A stretch of DNA of 64,000 bases. Source: Hyaloscypha bicolor E (Eukaryota > Ascomycota > Leotiomycetes > Helotiales > Hyaloscyphaceae). Shown here piece after piece: positions 45,282 to 59,000 of this stretch. The stretch covers positions 930,001-994,000 of the forward strand of contig NW_020194627.1 of assembly GCF_002865645.1 (NCBI RefSeq), written 5' to 3'. Under the pieces are notes generated by a model. That model made no database searches, was not told the DNA's origin, and saw nothing but the letters and a program-made list of their open reading frames with translations. The stretch's first letter is position 1; every line of letters starts with the position of its first letter. The translations under genes were made by a program, and so were the position numbers.

Positions 45282-48200
45282 ATAGATTCAGATTTAAGGC
45301 TATTAGTAATAACTTTAATATCTCTTATATAAAAGGGCTTTATAGAAATTAAATAGAAGATAATATTATTATATAATAGAGCTAGTATATAATTCTTTCT
45401 ATTAATAGCTACTAGCTTATATAGTCTATTCTAATTACTAGATTAACTAGTATTTCTTTTATACTAAATAAGAATATTTGAATTTAGAAATAGTTTATAA
45501 ATATTAGTAATACTAGAACTATTTCGGGTATTTAAAGTATTTATAATTTAATATCTAACTTAAAGCTTCTGAATTTCTACTATTACTTTCTTAAATATTA
45601 CTAATTACTATAATATAATAAGTAATAAAATATTATATTTAGTTATTTAAAATAAAATACTATAAACTAAAAGAATTAGAATAATACTATTAGGTTTAAT
45701 AGAATTATTAATAGCTTTAAAAGCTATTTAAAGTATAATATTCTTATTAATTCTATTAATTTTAGCTATAATAATAAGATAAATATATTAGATTAGGCTA
45801 TAATAGTATTTTATAATTCGAATAAAGTTATAAGCTTTTATAGAAATAATCTTAATCTTAGTTCCTATAGTATTTATAAGCTAAGTAAACTTCTTACTAA
45901 TAAACTACTTTCCGATATCTATTATAATCTAATTAGAAAGGCTTAAATAATTATTAATCTAGTATTATTTAAGTATATTTCAGGTATATATTATACTAAT
46001 ATTTTAGAGTTATTAGCTAGCTTAATATTAAGTACCTTTATTAATAATATAAAATATAAGCTTATTAGAAATATAGAAAATATTAATAATAATAAAATAA
46101 TTAAAGCTTATATTATCTTTTAGATTAAACTTAAATTATTCTAATAATTAGTTATATTTCTAGTATTACTTATAGTATTTTATAAGATATTTAAAGGCTT
46201 CTATATTAATATTATAGTCTACTTATTATTATAGACCTATAAAGAGAGCCTATAAATAAGGCATTTATAAGAGAACTATTTATTAAGAAAATTAAGCTAA
46301 GAAGAAAAGAAAGTCTTAAGCTAAGATTCCTTAAATATTTATAGTTCTTTATTTATAACTTGGCCTAATAAGGTTTAGTATCCTAAATTTTCTAGAATAT
46401 AGCTTCTTTTAGCTTTATTATATATAATTATTATATAATTCTAAATATTAGATACTGGGCTCAGATATTAAATACTAGATATTAGACTAAATAAAATATA
46501 AAATTATAAAATTATTTTCCTTTTTAGAAAAAGCTTATTTTTAAATAAATAAGTATTATAGAATTATTATTTAAATTATTATAGTTTTTTATCCTATTTT
46601 TCTAGGCTTATATCTAGTTAACTAGTTTTTTTTAGTAAGCCTAACTATAGTTAATTAGCCAAGTAGTAGTCTTATAGCTTATAGGAAAAGTATTTTAAAT
46701 TAGAAGCCAAATACTAGTTAAGGTCTTTATTATATCTAACCTAACTAATTATATATAAGAGCTTTTCTTATTTTATCTTTAATACTAGAATATCTTATAT
46801 TTTATATTCTTGGTTTATTATTACTTGAATTAGTAAAAGTAATTTATTTTTCTAGCTAGATAATAAATTATTAGTAGTTTTATATAAATAATTAGAAGAA
46901 AATATATTATAAATTTTAATATTTTTAGGTAATTTAATTTTATAAAAGTTACTAACTTAATATAAAATCGAGTAAGACCCGGCTATTTAGTAATCTAGCT
47001 TATAGCTAGGGTATTATGTTTTCTATTTCTTTATTCATATATATATCTTATTTCTTATTTTGAAATTTATAAAATAATATTTAGTATTAGTATATTTCTT
47101 TATTTTCTTTTATATTTATTTTATATTTTCCTTATTTTTCTTTATAGTATTTTCTATTTATCTAATAATCTATTAAGCCTTTATTTTATTTAGCTTATTT
47201 TAGGATATAGTTATTAGAATTAACTAGTTAAAGAAAGTTTATAAAAGCTTATTATTAAGGAATTTATATAGGAATATATTAATAAAGCTATATAGAAAAA
47301 TAAATTAAATATAATTAATTATTAGTAAATACTTATTTTAGTTATTTTAGTAATATATAATATATAAATATAATTATTAATTAATATATTAGTTTATAAT
47401 TTCTGTTTATTTATTAGTTTATAAATAATATATTATTAATAGCTTTAGCTTTATATCTAGAATTCTATTAAACTTTTTCTAGAATACTAATATAAATTAT
47501 AGATTATAATCGGAAATAATAGAAGCTAAAAGGCTATAGTAATAATAAATAATTCAGAGATATATCTTTATTATATTCTCTATTATAGTTATTTTATAAT
47601 AAGATATAAAAATGGCTTACTTATTTAATTAATTAATTATAATATATATAGTATTATAGCCAGACTTTAAGTTAGGTATTAACTTGAAATCTATTATAAT
47701 ATATTATTATAAGTAGTCCGGAACTAGTAAAAAGTAAAATAAATCAGAAATCTTATTTCTTAGAATATTTATTTATTTATATAATTAGTAGTTATAAATA
47801 TATTAAATAATATTATATTATATATTTTTCTAGTAATACTATAACTATAATAGTTTATATATCTTGTTTTTACTAGAATATATTATAGAGACTTAATTAT
47901 AAGTCTTAATTATTAAATCTATATATAATTATTTTTCTAGTACTATAAGTTATTTATAATAAAATAGTAATCTATTCTTTATAATAAAGTCGGTATTATC
48001 CTATTTAGCTTATTTATAAAGGGCTTATAAAAAGAGGACTTTATAATTATTTTATAAAATCTATTTAATTAAATTATTTATTTTTATTAAAGTTATTATT
48101 ATTATTTTAAAAGAAAAAAAGAAAGTTAATTTTAATATTAAGATTCTAAAATACTTTTAAATTAACTTGGTTTTAAAAAAGACTTTAATATAGTATTTAT

Positions 48201-48299
48201 TTTATATTTTATTTTATTAGATAATCTTATTATTCTAGTATATTAGAATATTAGTTTTTATATTTTATTTACTAGATCTATATTAGATAATAAAATAGT

Positions 48300-48596
48300 T
48301 ATTAGTTTACTAGTAATATATAATACTATTATATAAGTATAGAAATACTATTATATTAAAGTTAATAAAGTTATTATTTAGAAATAGGAATTATAATATT
48401 ATAATATTAATATATAATTCCTAAATTTATTAAGCCTAAAAGAGTCTAGTTTACTAGTCAAGTTACTAATAGAATATAAGGTTATATAATTATATCCTAT
48501 ATCTTATATTTTATTACCTATATTTTATTACCTATATTCTATATCTTATATCCTGTAATTATATATATAACTCCTAAAGAAATAGCTATACTAATA
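48300..48596 (-). repeat. Family B LTR (copy b, shared)
   Basis: About 297 bp. It lies between copy 1 and copy 2 internal regions and serves as an end for both. Confidence 0.65.
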
Positions 48597-51500
48597 CTAG
48601 AAACTCTCTAAAAAACGCGAAAAATAGTATTTTCTTCTAATTATATATAAATTCCCTAATTCGGCCTAGTACTAGATTTCCTAAATATTTTATATATTTA
48701 TATTATTTCTGAGGTTTTAGTTATATACTAAAGGTTATAATCTTTTATATATAACTTCTTTTTTTATAATATTCTTCTATTTTATATATTTATTTTCTGC
48801 CCTATTTATATTTAATTTATTTCTCTATATCTAATTATATAGTATTTGTATTAATTAGATACTTAAAGATATTTATTAGCTTTAATTTTATTATAGAATT
48901 AGTAGAATTCAATTCTTTTTTAATTTATTTAACTTCTATAATCTTTTATTATTTATATATCTAATAGAAATATATTATATTAATTATTAGATACTTTTCT
49001 CGAGTAGTTTCTAATTTAATAAAGTATTTATATAATAACTTTAAATCTATATAAACTACTAGTAATAGTTCTATTTCCAGTATTCTATTAATTATAGATT
49101 TAACTAAAGTACCTATATTAAAGCTATAAGCTATATTATAGAGTTCCGAAACTAGAATACTTCTAGTAACTCTCTTATATTTAGTAGAGAACTAGTAGAT
49201 AATATTAGTATATCTAGTTTTATTTATTAGAACTAGAATATATCTAATTTAGGAAAAGAGATTTCTATTATTTATAAATAAAGTATTTATAAAAATAATT
49301 AAATATAAGAACTTCTTTACTAGCTTTATAAATTTTAGTTCTCTAGTAGTATTCTTAATTTACTATTAAATATACTTATTAAATACCTTTATATTAGTTT
49401 CCGAGAGTTTAATAGCTTAAATAATAATTAATAAATTATATAAAGCTTCTAGTTAATAGACTAATATAATATATATTTCTCTAGTATATTAGGTAATATA
49501 TTAGTTCTTAATAAAGAGATCTTAATAAATAGTATTCTTATTACTTATAATAGTAGTATTTTTTATAGAAATAATTTAGAGGTTTTTATATTAGTATTCT
49601 TATATAAGAGTAATTCAAGTAGTATTTATATAGATAATACCTTTATTAAACTTGAGATTATAGTTAATAATAAGGTATTTATATTTCTTAGTTAAGAACT
49701 TAGCCTTATAAAGCTTTAGTTATTCTATTTTCGCAAAATTATTAATTCTAATAAATAGGGTATTATTAGTTTAAAGGCTAATAATTCCGAAGAATTACTT
49801 ACTATAGAAGAGGCAAGGGTTATAAGTTAATTATTATATAGAAAGCTTATTAATATAATAGAAATAGTAAGTTTTAAACTAGTAGTTCTAGCTTCTGGTA
49901 TATTATATAATAGTTTTATAATCTTTAGAATCGAATTATTATTTAGATTTAGCTTTCTAATAAGCTTATAAAATAAGTTAATATAAAAATTATAGTTAAG
50001 TAAAGTTATTAATTAGATATAAGCTTATAAAATATTATATAAATATAGTTCTATAATATCTATTATTATAATAGTAATACTAAGGATAATTCTCTAGCTA
50101 ATATATTAAATAATAGGTAATTATATTAATACTATATATTTCTTATTATTATTATAAGTCTGGATAACTAGTTTCGATTTCTTAAATTCTTTCTCTATAC
50201 TCTTATTCTTAATCTTATTAATAAACCGGGAATTAAAGATATATATTTCTTTTAGTATCTGAGATCTAGAAGTAATCTTAAATATATCTTTTTCTAAAAG
50301 GCTAGTAATTTTAACTTAGCGGGAATTCTTATATAGGTTATTATCTTATAGAAATATTATAAAATCCGGGTTTTTATAAGGGTATTCTCTATTATACTTT
50401 AGTGAAATAGCAGGAATAATAAGAGAAATTATACTTATATTACTTTTAGTCTTATTATAGTATTCGGGAATAAGTTTAGGTTTGGGGCTATTAGTAATAA
50501 CCTTAATATTCCCTATATAAAAGGGCTTTATAGAAATTAAATAGAAGGTAATATTATTATATAGTAGAGCTAGTATATAGTTCTTCCCGTTAATAGCTAC
50601 TAGCTTATATAGCTTATTCTAATTACTAGATTAATTAGTATTTTCTTTATATTATATAAGAATATCCGAATTTAAGAGAAGTTTATAGATATTAGTAGTA
50701 CTAGAACTATTTCGGATATTTAGGATATTTATAATCTGGTATCTAGCTTAAAGCTTCTGAATTTCTACTATTACCTTCTTAAATACTACTAATTACTATA
50801 ATATAATTAGTAATAAAATATTATATTTAGTTATTTAAAATAAAGTATTATAAATTAAAAGAATTAGAATAATACTATTAGGTTTAATAGAATTATTAAT
50901 AGCTTTAAAAGCTATTTAAAGTATAATATTCTTATTAATTCTATTAATTTCGGCTATAATAATAAAATAAGTATATTAAATCGGGCTATAATAGTATTCT
51001 ATAATTCTAATAGAATTATAAGCTTCTATAGAAATAATTTTAATCTTAATTCCTATAGTATTTATAAGCTAAGTAAACTTTTTACTAGTAAATTACTTTC
51101 TAATATCTGTTATAATCTAATTAGAGAGGCCTAAATAAATATTAATCTAATATTACTTTAGGGTATTTTAAATATATAATATACTAATATTTTAAAGCTA
51201 TTAGCCGGCTTAATATCAAGTAGCTTTATTAATAATATAAAATATAGACTTATTAGAAATATATAAAATATTAATAATAATAAAATAATTAAAGCTAATA
51301 TTATCTTTTAGATTAAACTTGAATTATTCCGGTAATTATCTCAATTTCTAGTATTATTTATAGTACTTTATAAGATATTTAAGGGCTTCTATATTAATAT
51401 TATAGCCTACTTATTCTAGTATATTTCAGAGCTTACTAATAAATAAATAACTAAAACAGTAATATAAATATTATAATTTAACCTTTATAAAAAAGTAAAA

Positions 51501-54298
51501 GTTATAAATAAAGAATTCAGAAATAAAGCTTTAGAGAATAATATTTCAAAACAGAAAAAAGTATTTAAAACATTATATTATAGGTATAAAGTATCTAGTA
51601 AAAATAATAAGATAATTAGTAAGATTATTAAAATAGATTTCTAGTATATTTATATTAGCTAAGCTAAATAAAAATAAAGTCTTTATAAATATAATATGGA
51701 ATTATACTTACTTAATTAGTATTCTTATTATTATAGATTTAATAGAGAATATAAATCCGATACTAAATTAAATATTAACTTAATCTTTAGTAATTTCATT
51801 AAGTTTAATACTATTATTAGTTTATTATAAAGCTTGGAATTAGTTAGAACTAGTAGTTAAGAATCTAGAGACTCCGATATTAATTATAATTCTATAAAAG
51901 TAGTAAGTATTATATCTTAATATACTATTAACTATAAATATCTAGATATTCTCTATTTATTTAGTAAGTTCTAAGATATAGTTTTTGCCTATTATCTAGT
52001 ATATAAGAGAAAGGAAAATAAGATTATCTATAAAAGTATTAGTTATAGAAATAGTAAAAGTAGGAACTATAAAAGTAACTAGAAAGTTCTTAATAAAAGT
52101 AAAATAGAAATTAAAATAATATTTTTTTCCTTTATTTATTTCTATTAGTAAGGCTTTAAAAGTATTATTTACTAGTTTATTCTTACTACTTTTATTATTC
52201 TCTTCTTTTTTAAATTCGGTAATATATTATATATAAATATTACTAAAATATTTATTAAAGTTATAGGTATTTCGGAATCTAAATTAGTAAATATTTCTAT
52301 TCTTAAATCAAGTCTTTTTAGTCTCTTATTTTTCTAATATATACTTTTATAAATAGTATTCGGGTCTCTTATATATAAAATATAACTTTAAAGTATAATT
52401 ATTATAATTACGAGACTTAAAATAGTTATTATAGGTTTTAAAGTTATAATTAGGTCTATATTAATAATTTCCAAATAAATAGTAATTTAGAAGATTTTAA
52501 GAATAGTATTATTAATTAATAAAGAGAATCTAGATATTAATCTATTATTTCTTTTTATAAGTAATAATAAATAATTAGAGCTTATTAATAAGCTAGCCGA
52601 GATTATTAGAAGAATTCGAGATTATATATTAGTATATTAGTAAGCCTTAATAGAAGGTAATAATCTTATTATATAGGAATTTAGTAGTTTATAAGGCAGA
52701 AATAAGGCTATATTATAATTTATATAAATTATTAATTAATAGTTAGATAAGCTCGAATATTGTTTTTTTAGGGTCTTTTACTATTATAGTTATTAAGGTA
52801 ATAGTATTTCATTTATCTAAATTTTAATAATAATAACTAGAGCCTTTAAAGAAACTATAAATATTTATATAAGCTTCTTTATATATATATTAAAAGAGCT
52901 AGTTATTATAGAAGTAGTTTTATATTAATTCCTTTAATATAATAGGAAAAGCTCTTACTAATACCTTTTCTAGAAGCTTTATATATTAGTAGATATTAAG
53001 AAAGATAATAAGTTTTTAGTTAAAACTATTATTAGTTTTATTATATTTCTATATCTTAATATATATCTTTACTATTTCTCTAATAAGCTTCCTAGTAGTA
53101 ATAGTAGGAATTAACTAAGGGTTCTTTAGGTATAATAAATCTAGTAATAGTAATAAAGATAAAAGTAATAGATAATCTTAATTTAAAGAAAGTAAATAGA
53201 TACCTTAATTTAACTAGCTAGTTAACCAAAAATACTTGGTTTTCTTTTATCTAGTTTCCTTTAAAGTAAAATAAACTAATATAATAGATTTTTTTAGAAA
53301 ATCTATTCTAATTAAATTATTTTTAATAATATTAGCTTTATATTAAATATATATTATTTTCTTCTAAATAATATTAAGTAGGAACTATATTATAATAAGA
53401 TATATATAGTTCTATTTAATATAAATACTACTATACTAAAGGTATTTTTAAAGGATTTATAGTTTAGTATAGCTATATTAACTAAAAATTATATTACTAA
53501 AGTTCTTAAAATTATTTTTAAATAAATCCTATAGGTTCTTATTAGAAATTCTATATAAGATATACTAATATAGCTTAATATTTAAATATTTCCGAAAATC
53601 TACTTTTATAATATTATTAGTATTAATTCTATTCTTCTATTTCTTAATTAATTTCTTCTTCTTTTTATTATTTATACTAAACCAAGTTTAGTCTCTTTCT
53701 AGTATATATATTTGGTTTATAATAAGAGGTATTTAAAGATAAGATAGTTTATAATAGGTTTATAGAAAGGGTTTAGTAGTAAAAGTATTTAGATATCTAG
53801 ATATCTAGTTAAAATACTAGATATTAGGATATTAAAGTAAATATTTTATCCTTAAATATTTTATCTATAATAAGAAATTTAAGAAGTGAAATATTATAAT
53901 TCCGGATAGATCTAAAGCTTAAAGAACTTAATTTAATAGAAAAATTAAAGTTATAGTTATAATTAAAAAGCTTTAAGAATATATATAAGATATATATTCC
54001 GGAGAAAGAGTTCTATAAATACGAGTATTATATAAGTAAAAGAGATAGTTTCTAAAAAGGTAGTCTTAGAACTAAAAGAAGTTAGTTTTAAAAGATAATA
54101 GAAGTTAAATAAATAGTTAAATAGCTAATTACTTATTAATTAATAAGAGCTAGTATCTTTTTTTTAGACTACTAAATACTTTTCCGGAGTTAATAGTAGT
54201 TTCTTTCTTTAACTAGAAGTAAACTACTTATTTTAGGCTACCAAATGCTTTTCCGACTAGCTAGGTCTTCCTCTAATTTATAAGTACTAACTAATTAG

Positions 54299-54597
54299 TA
54301 TTAGTTTACTAGTAATATATAGTACTATTATATAGATATAAAATACTATTTATATAAGATTAGTAAAGTTATTATTATTTAAAAATAGGGATTATAGTAT
54401 TATAGTATTAATATATAATCCCTAAATCTACTAAGCCTAAAAAGGTCTAGTTTACTAGTCGAGTTATTAATAAGATATAAGATTATATAACTATATCCTA
54501 TATTTTATATTCTATTATTTATATTTTATTATTTATATCCCGTATTTCATATCTTGTAATTATATATATAACTCTTAAAAGAATAGCTATACTAATA
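54299..54597 (-). repeat. Family B LTR (copy c)
   Basis: About 299 bp, with the same ends as copies a and b. It is followed directly by a short stretch that differs from the internal start seen after copies a and b. Confidence 0.65.
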
Positions 54598-55632
54598 GTT
54601 ATTATTAATTATTTTATAAAGAATATATTAAAATAGTTTAGTATCTAAGAACTTAATTATCTTATCTACTCTAGTAAAGTTTAGATTAATTTTATATCTT
54701 TACTTTTTTATTAATTTCTTATAATTATTATTATTTATAGAATAATTAAATTAGATAAATCTAATAAAGAAATTATTTATTATAATATATTCTATTATTA
54801 TATATTTTATAGGCTTATATCTAGTTCGAGATATAGTAGTTTATAAAAAGAGTAGATTTATAAAAAGAAAAGTAGTTTATAAGATAAGTAGTTTATAAAA
54901 AGTATTATATTTAAGATAAAATTTTTATTTATAATAAGAAATTTAGGAAGTGAAATTTAAGAAATAAAATATTAATATTTCGGGAGAACTTAATAGTTCT
55001 AAAACTTAAGAGTTCCAGGAATTTAAAAAAAAGTAGTTTTTAAAAGAGTTTTATAAAAGTTAAATAGAAATAAAATAAAATAGTTAAATAACTAACTATT
55101 TTAGTATTTAGTAAGATTAAATACTTTTTCTATTTATATAACTGAATTATAGATAATAGAACTAATAGATATTTCGTTTTTTAATATAATATAATTAGAT
55201 CTTAGTAAAATTAAATATCTTTTTTATCTATATAACCAAATTATAAATAATAGAATTAATAATTTTTTTTTTACTAAAATAATAGCTTTATTTCTAAATA
55301 ATCGAATTTTAGGTAAATATAACTTAATTTTTCCTGATTTATATATATAAACAAATTAGTATTAGTTTATTAGAAATATATAATATTATTATATAATTAT
55401 AAAATACTATTTATATAAGTTAATAAAATTATTATTTAGAAATAAGAATTATAATATTATAGTATTAATATATAATTCCTAAATCTACTAAGCCTAATAA
55501 GAACTAGCTACTAGTTAAGTTACTAATATAATACGAGGTTATATAATTATTACCTATATTTTATTATTTCTAGTTATTTCTATATTATATAATTATATTA
55601 TATAACTATTAATAACTATAGCTATACTAATA
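54598..55632 (-). mobile_element. Family B remnant with a fourth LTR
   Basis: The segment 54900-55359 resembles 53850-54298 of copy 2 (shared ATAAGAAATTTARGAAGTGA). It leads into a fourth LTR at 55360-55632 ending CTATACTAATA. After it, 55633-55760 matches a scrap of the family B polymerase region (AATTCTCTAGCTAATATATT). This looks like a deleted third unit of the array. Confidence 0.55.
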
Positions 55633-55770
55633 ATAGCTTTATAATTCCTATAATTATAATAGTAATATAGAGAATAATTCTCTAGCTAATATATTAGATA
55701 ATTAGTAATTATATTAATATTATAATTTCCAGATATTTAATATCTGAAATATTTAACTAAATATTAGATA

Positions 55771-55887
55771 TTTTCTAGATATATATAATATAGCTATCTT
55801 ACTAGAGAAATATACTTAAAATATATTAGAGATATTTAAAAGGTTAAGCCTTTTTAGAACTAGTATATTATAGGATATATATATTTC
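55771..55887 (+). mobile_element. Left piece of a family A LTR split by family C
   Basis: It matches 38590-38705 of the family A LTR (TTTCTAGATATATATAATAT, then ACTAGTATATTATAGG) and stops at the family C insertion. The rest of the LTR resumes at 62852. Confidence 0.7.
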
Positions 55888-56058
55888 TATTATAATAAGA
55901 ATTACTAAATTAGGGCTAGTATAATTGCTCTGCTTAGTCAGGATCTATATACTTACTTCCTAAAGCATTATACTTCACTCAAGCTCTTTTCTAGCTAGTT
56001 TAATAAACTCTTTTACTATTTAATATAACTCCCTATTCTATAATCTTTATATATATTA
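55888..56058 (+). repeat. Family C 5' LTR
   Basis: 171 bp, starting TATTATAATAAGAATTAC and ending ATATATTA. It is the same length as the 3' LTR; all differences seen are transitions. Confidence 0.85.
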
Positions 56059-59000
56059 GTTATAAGCCCGGCCTCGTACTAATAAGCTTTCTAATTAGTA
56101 TAATACAGAGAGTATTCAAGAGCTTATTTAATTCATTCTTTAAAAAATCATATTTTAGTTCATATTTCCGTTATTAACCAATTAACAGAAACTATTTCCA
56201 TAGTTCCTATAGTTTCTAAAGCTCAATTACAATTATATTAGAAGCCACGGTAAAGATTATTATCCTAAAGAACCACAATTCCTGGGCAAACTAGTTTAAT
56301 ACTCTCTATAGAATAGCCGGTAATAAGGATATCTGGGATAAGATTAACCCATTTAATAATAAAGTAATTAAAACGAATATAGTAGCTCCTTCCAGGCCTC
56401 TTCCTATAATTAACGAGCTTATACTAAAGGAAATAGAGAATTACTATACTAGATATTAAGTTAATACGGAAAATTGGAATAAAGATACTTAACCTATAGT
56501 TAAGAAAGAATCGAAACTAGTATCTCTATAGCCTATAATATTCGAGGATATTAAAGATTACTATTTGGCACTCTTACGGGACTATGAGATCAAGAAACTA
56601 GACTAGATAAATAAGCTAGTATACTATTATATAATTAGGCAATAGCTTTATTAAATAGTTAATATAGAGATCTTTACGAACTTTATATTAGGCCTTAAAG
56701 AGAGCAAGTAAAGCTCTATTTACGAGGTTCTCAAGGCTTTATTAACGAAATACGGTTCTATGAATATAGTACAAATTACTACCGCTCGGAGAGCATATAA
56801 CTCGGTCCTACTATAAGCAAGTAAAGAAGAAGTAAGCCCAAAGTACTAGTTTACTAATTAGGAGAAAGTACTTAATAGAGCTAGAGCTCTTAAAATCGCC
56901 AAAATCAAAGGCACTCTAGTAGTAATTGAGTTCCTAATAGCCCTCTAGTAGAAACTCGTACTAACCTGGATAATAGAATAGCTTAGTAATCTGTATAGTA
57001 AAGACGAACTAGGGCTTCTAATCCTTATACTCAAATAGTATAGCCAGATATTTAATCGGATTATTTTGGAAAACCAAAATGCCAAGTACTTAAGAGCTCC
57101 TATAATCTTTACTATACTCGGGAATTAAACTAGTAAAGGATCGGACGGCAAACCCGATTCGGACAAGTATAAGTACTATAAATGCCCTTATAAGGGTTCC
57201 AAAATATACAAGTACAAGTAGGACCTACTTAGCTATACTACTATAGAAATTACAATTACCGGATTAAGTAAAACTTGGACAAAATTCAAGCCTAATAAGA
57301 AATAGATTAGAAAAATCCGGGAAAGGATCTTAACCAAGTATTAGAAGAATTTAAAACCTTAGCTAAAAGAGAAATATAGTATGAAAATCACTAGTAAACG
57401 AGCTATAGAAAAGCTAATACCCGGTACTAGTTCCAAAAAGGAGCCTAAAGTATCTGGAACCCAATTTCCTAGAAATTTTAATACTGCTTTAGTAGATTCC
57501 ATACTTATAATCCAGAGCCCAGGTCAGGGGATCTATATAATACTCGATTTCTCAAGATATCCGCTCTCTTAGAGTATCTTATTAGATAACTACGGTACTA
57601 TATACCTGGTTAATAGCAAGGATCTAATTAATTCTAGTACTTTTATTAAGGCGAAAATCAATAATTATATAGAAGCAGGAATAACTAGTCTTTTAATTAT
57701 TAGATATAGTACTTATATAATTAAAAACGTAGTTAATAGACCTATAGGACCATATACTAAAGATCTAATTCTTTATAATATTATAGTTATTAAAGAATTC
57801 CATATAAATATTATTTCTAAAGCTCGCCTAGCGAAAAAGAAAGCTTAATATTATGAATATAATCTTATAATTAGATTGGGAGATTATAAAGAGAATATAG
57901 TATTAATATAATTAGAATATAGGTTTAATTTAGTTTTCCTTAAATACAAGCCGCTCTCTACTTACTTTAATATTTCGTTCGAAATTCCTACTAGTACTAG
58001 TAGTATACTTATGTTTCTAATACTCGAACGTTTAATTAGAACTCGGTATAAGAGATTAAGGAAATATCTCAAACCGAGAAGTAATTTAGAAGAAAAATAG
58101 TATATAAAAGCGGGGCATTTAGCCTATAAAGCTCTATAAAAGCTTATTAATTACATATATAACGTGAAAATTAATAGACTAATAAGAATTATATATGAAT
58201 TTTATATTCAGGTATATATCAGGCAAGTAATCTCGTATAGGCTAACTAAAAGGAAGTTTATTCGACTATTTTAGAGGATCTTATAGGACTTATTCGATTA
58301 CCCAAATAGCTATAATAGTTCGAGCTAGATTCTAATAATTAAGGACAAATTTAGTAGAAAGCTCTTTAGATATTTTTTATAAAGTAAAAAAAGTTTAGTA
58401 GTATTTAATATAATTAGGGATTTTGAGTAATAGATATATAAGTAATATAACCTTTTAATTACTTATATTAAGTATAATTAGGAGAAAGTAGTTATTCTAA
58501 TCCAAGAAATATTAGCCTATTAGATCTAGGTAAAGGAAGAAGGTATTAAAATCGAGCTTTTTCCTTTATATATATATAAGCCAAATAGTAGTACTAAGCG
58601 AGTAGGGCAGGAGATTATAAATAAGGCTATTATAATATACTTAATAGCTAATTTGCCTAAAAAGCTATAGCTAGAGAGCTCTATAGCCGCAATCTACCTA
58701 TATAATCGGAGCCCCTTATATATAAATTACTAGAGAATACTAAATAAAGTACTCGATTTATAGTTCCGCAATTATTTCCGTTAGTATAACTCAGAGTTTA
58801 TAGCTCGAATAATAGTTAATCTCAGGCCTAATTAGAATAGGATCTATATATATGGTTCTAGGACATATCTAATAATTAAGGACCATAAAGCAGGACGGAA
58901 TAAGAGAGTATTTAAGGTTATATTATACGGATATATTAGATATTTAGTTAGATATATTATATCTAATATTTATAAAATCTGGGTTCCCGTACTTAATAAA

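Larger units (their letters stand above)
36337..48596 (-). mobile_element. Family B copia-like element, copy 1, interrupted by family A
   Basis: The copy is bounded by related LTRs at 36337-36624 and 48300-48596 (TATTAGTTTACTAG ... GCYATACTAATA). Internal segments 36625-38499 and 45287-46250 match the continuous segments 48597-50460 and about 50475-51430 of copy 2, showing that the family A element sits inside this copy. On minus, around 38230-37860, decayed copia reverse-transcriptase blocks can be read. They correspond to a KSRLVVQAYN-like strand and a PLYGIPEAG-like strand. The part from about 46260 to 48299 does not match copy 2 and may hold another insertion or a rearrangement. Confidence 0.65.
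48300..54597 (-). mobile_element. Family B copia-like element, copy 2
   Basis: 6.3 kb between LTRs 48300-48596 and 54299-54597; the left LTR is shared with copy 1. On minus the reverse-transcriptase region lies at about 50220-49600. A decayed FNSRFINK ... KEFKKSKLVIQTYN strand, an LTQSPTIQR-like strand, an LYGIPEAG-like strand and a GIIGLQT-like strand are recognisable through many stops. Upstream on minus, 52500-53300 would be gag. No matching 5-bp target duplication was found around 48300/54597, consistent with LTR sharing by recombination rather than independent insertion. Confidence 0.65.
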
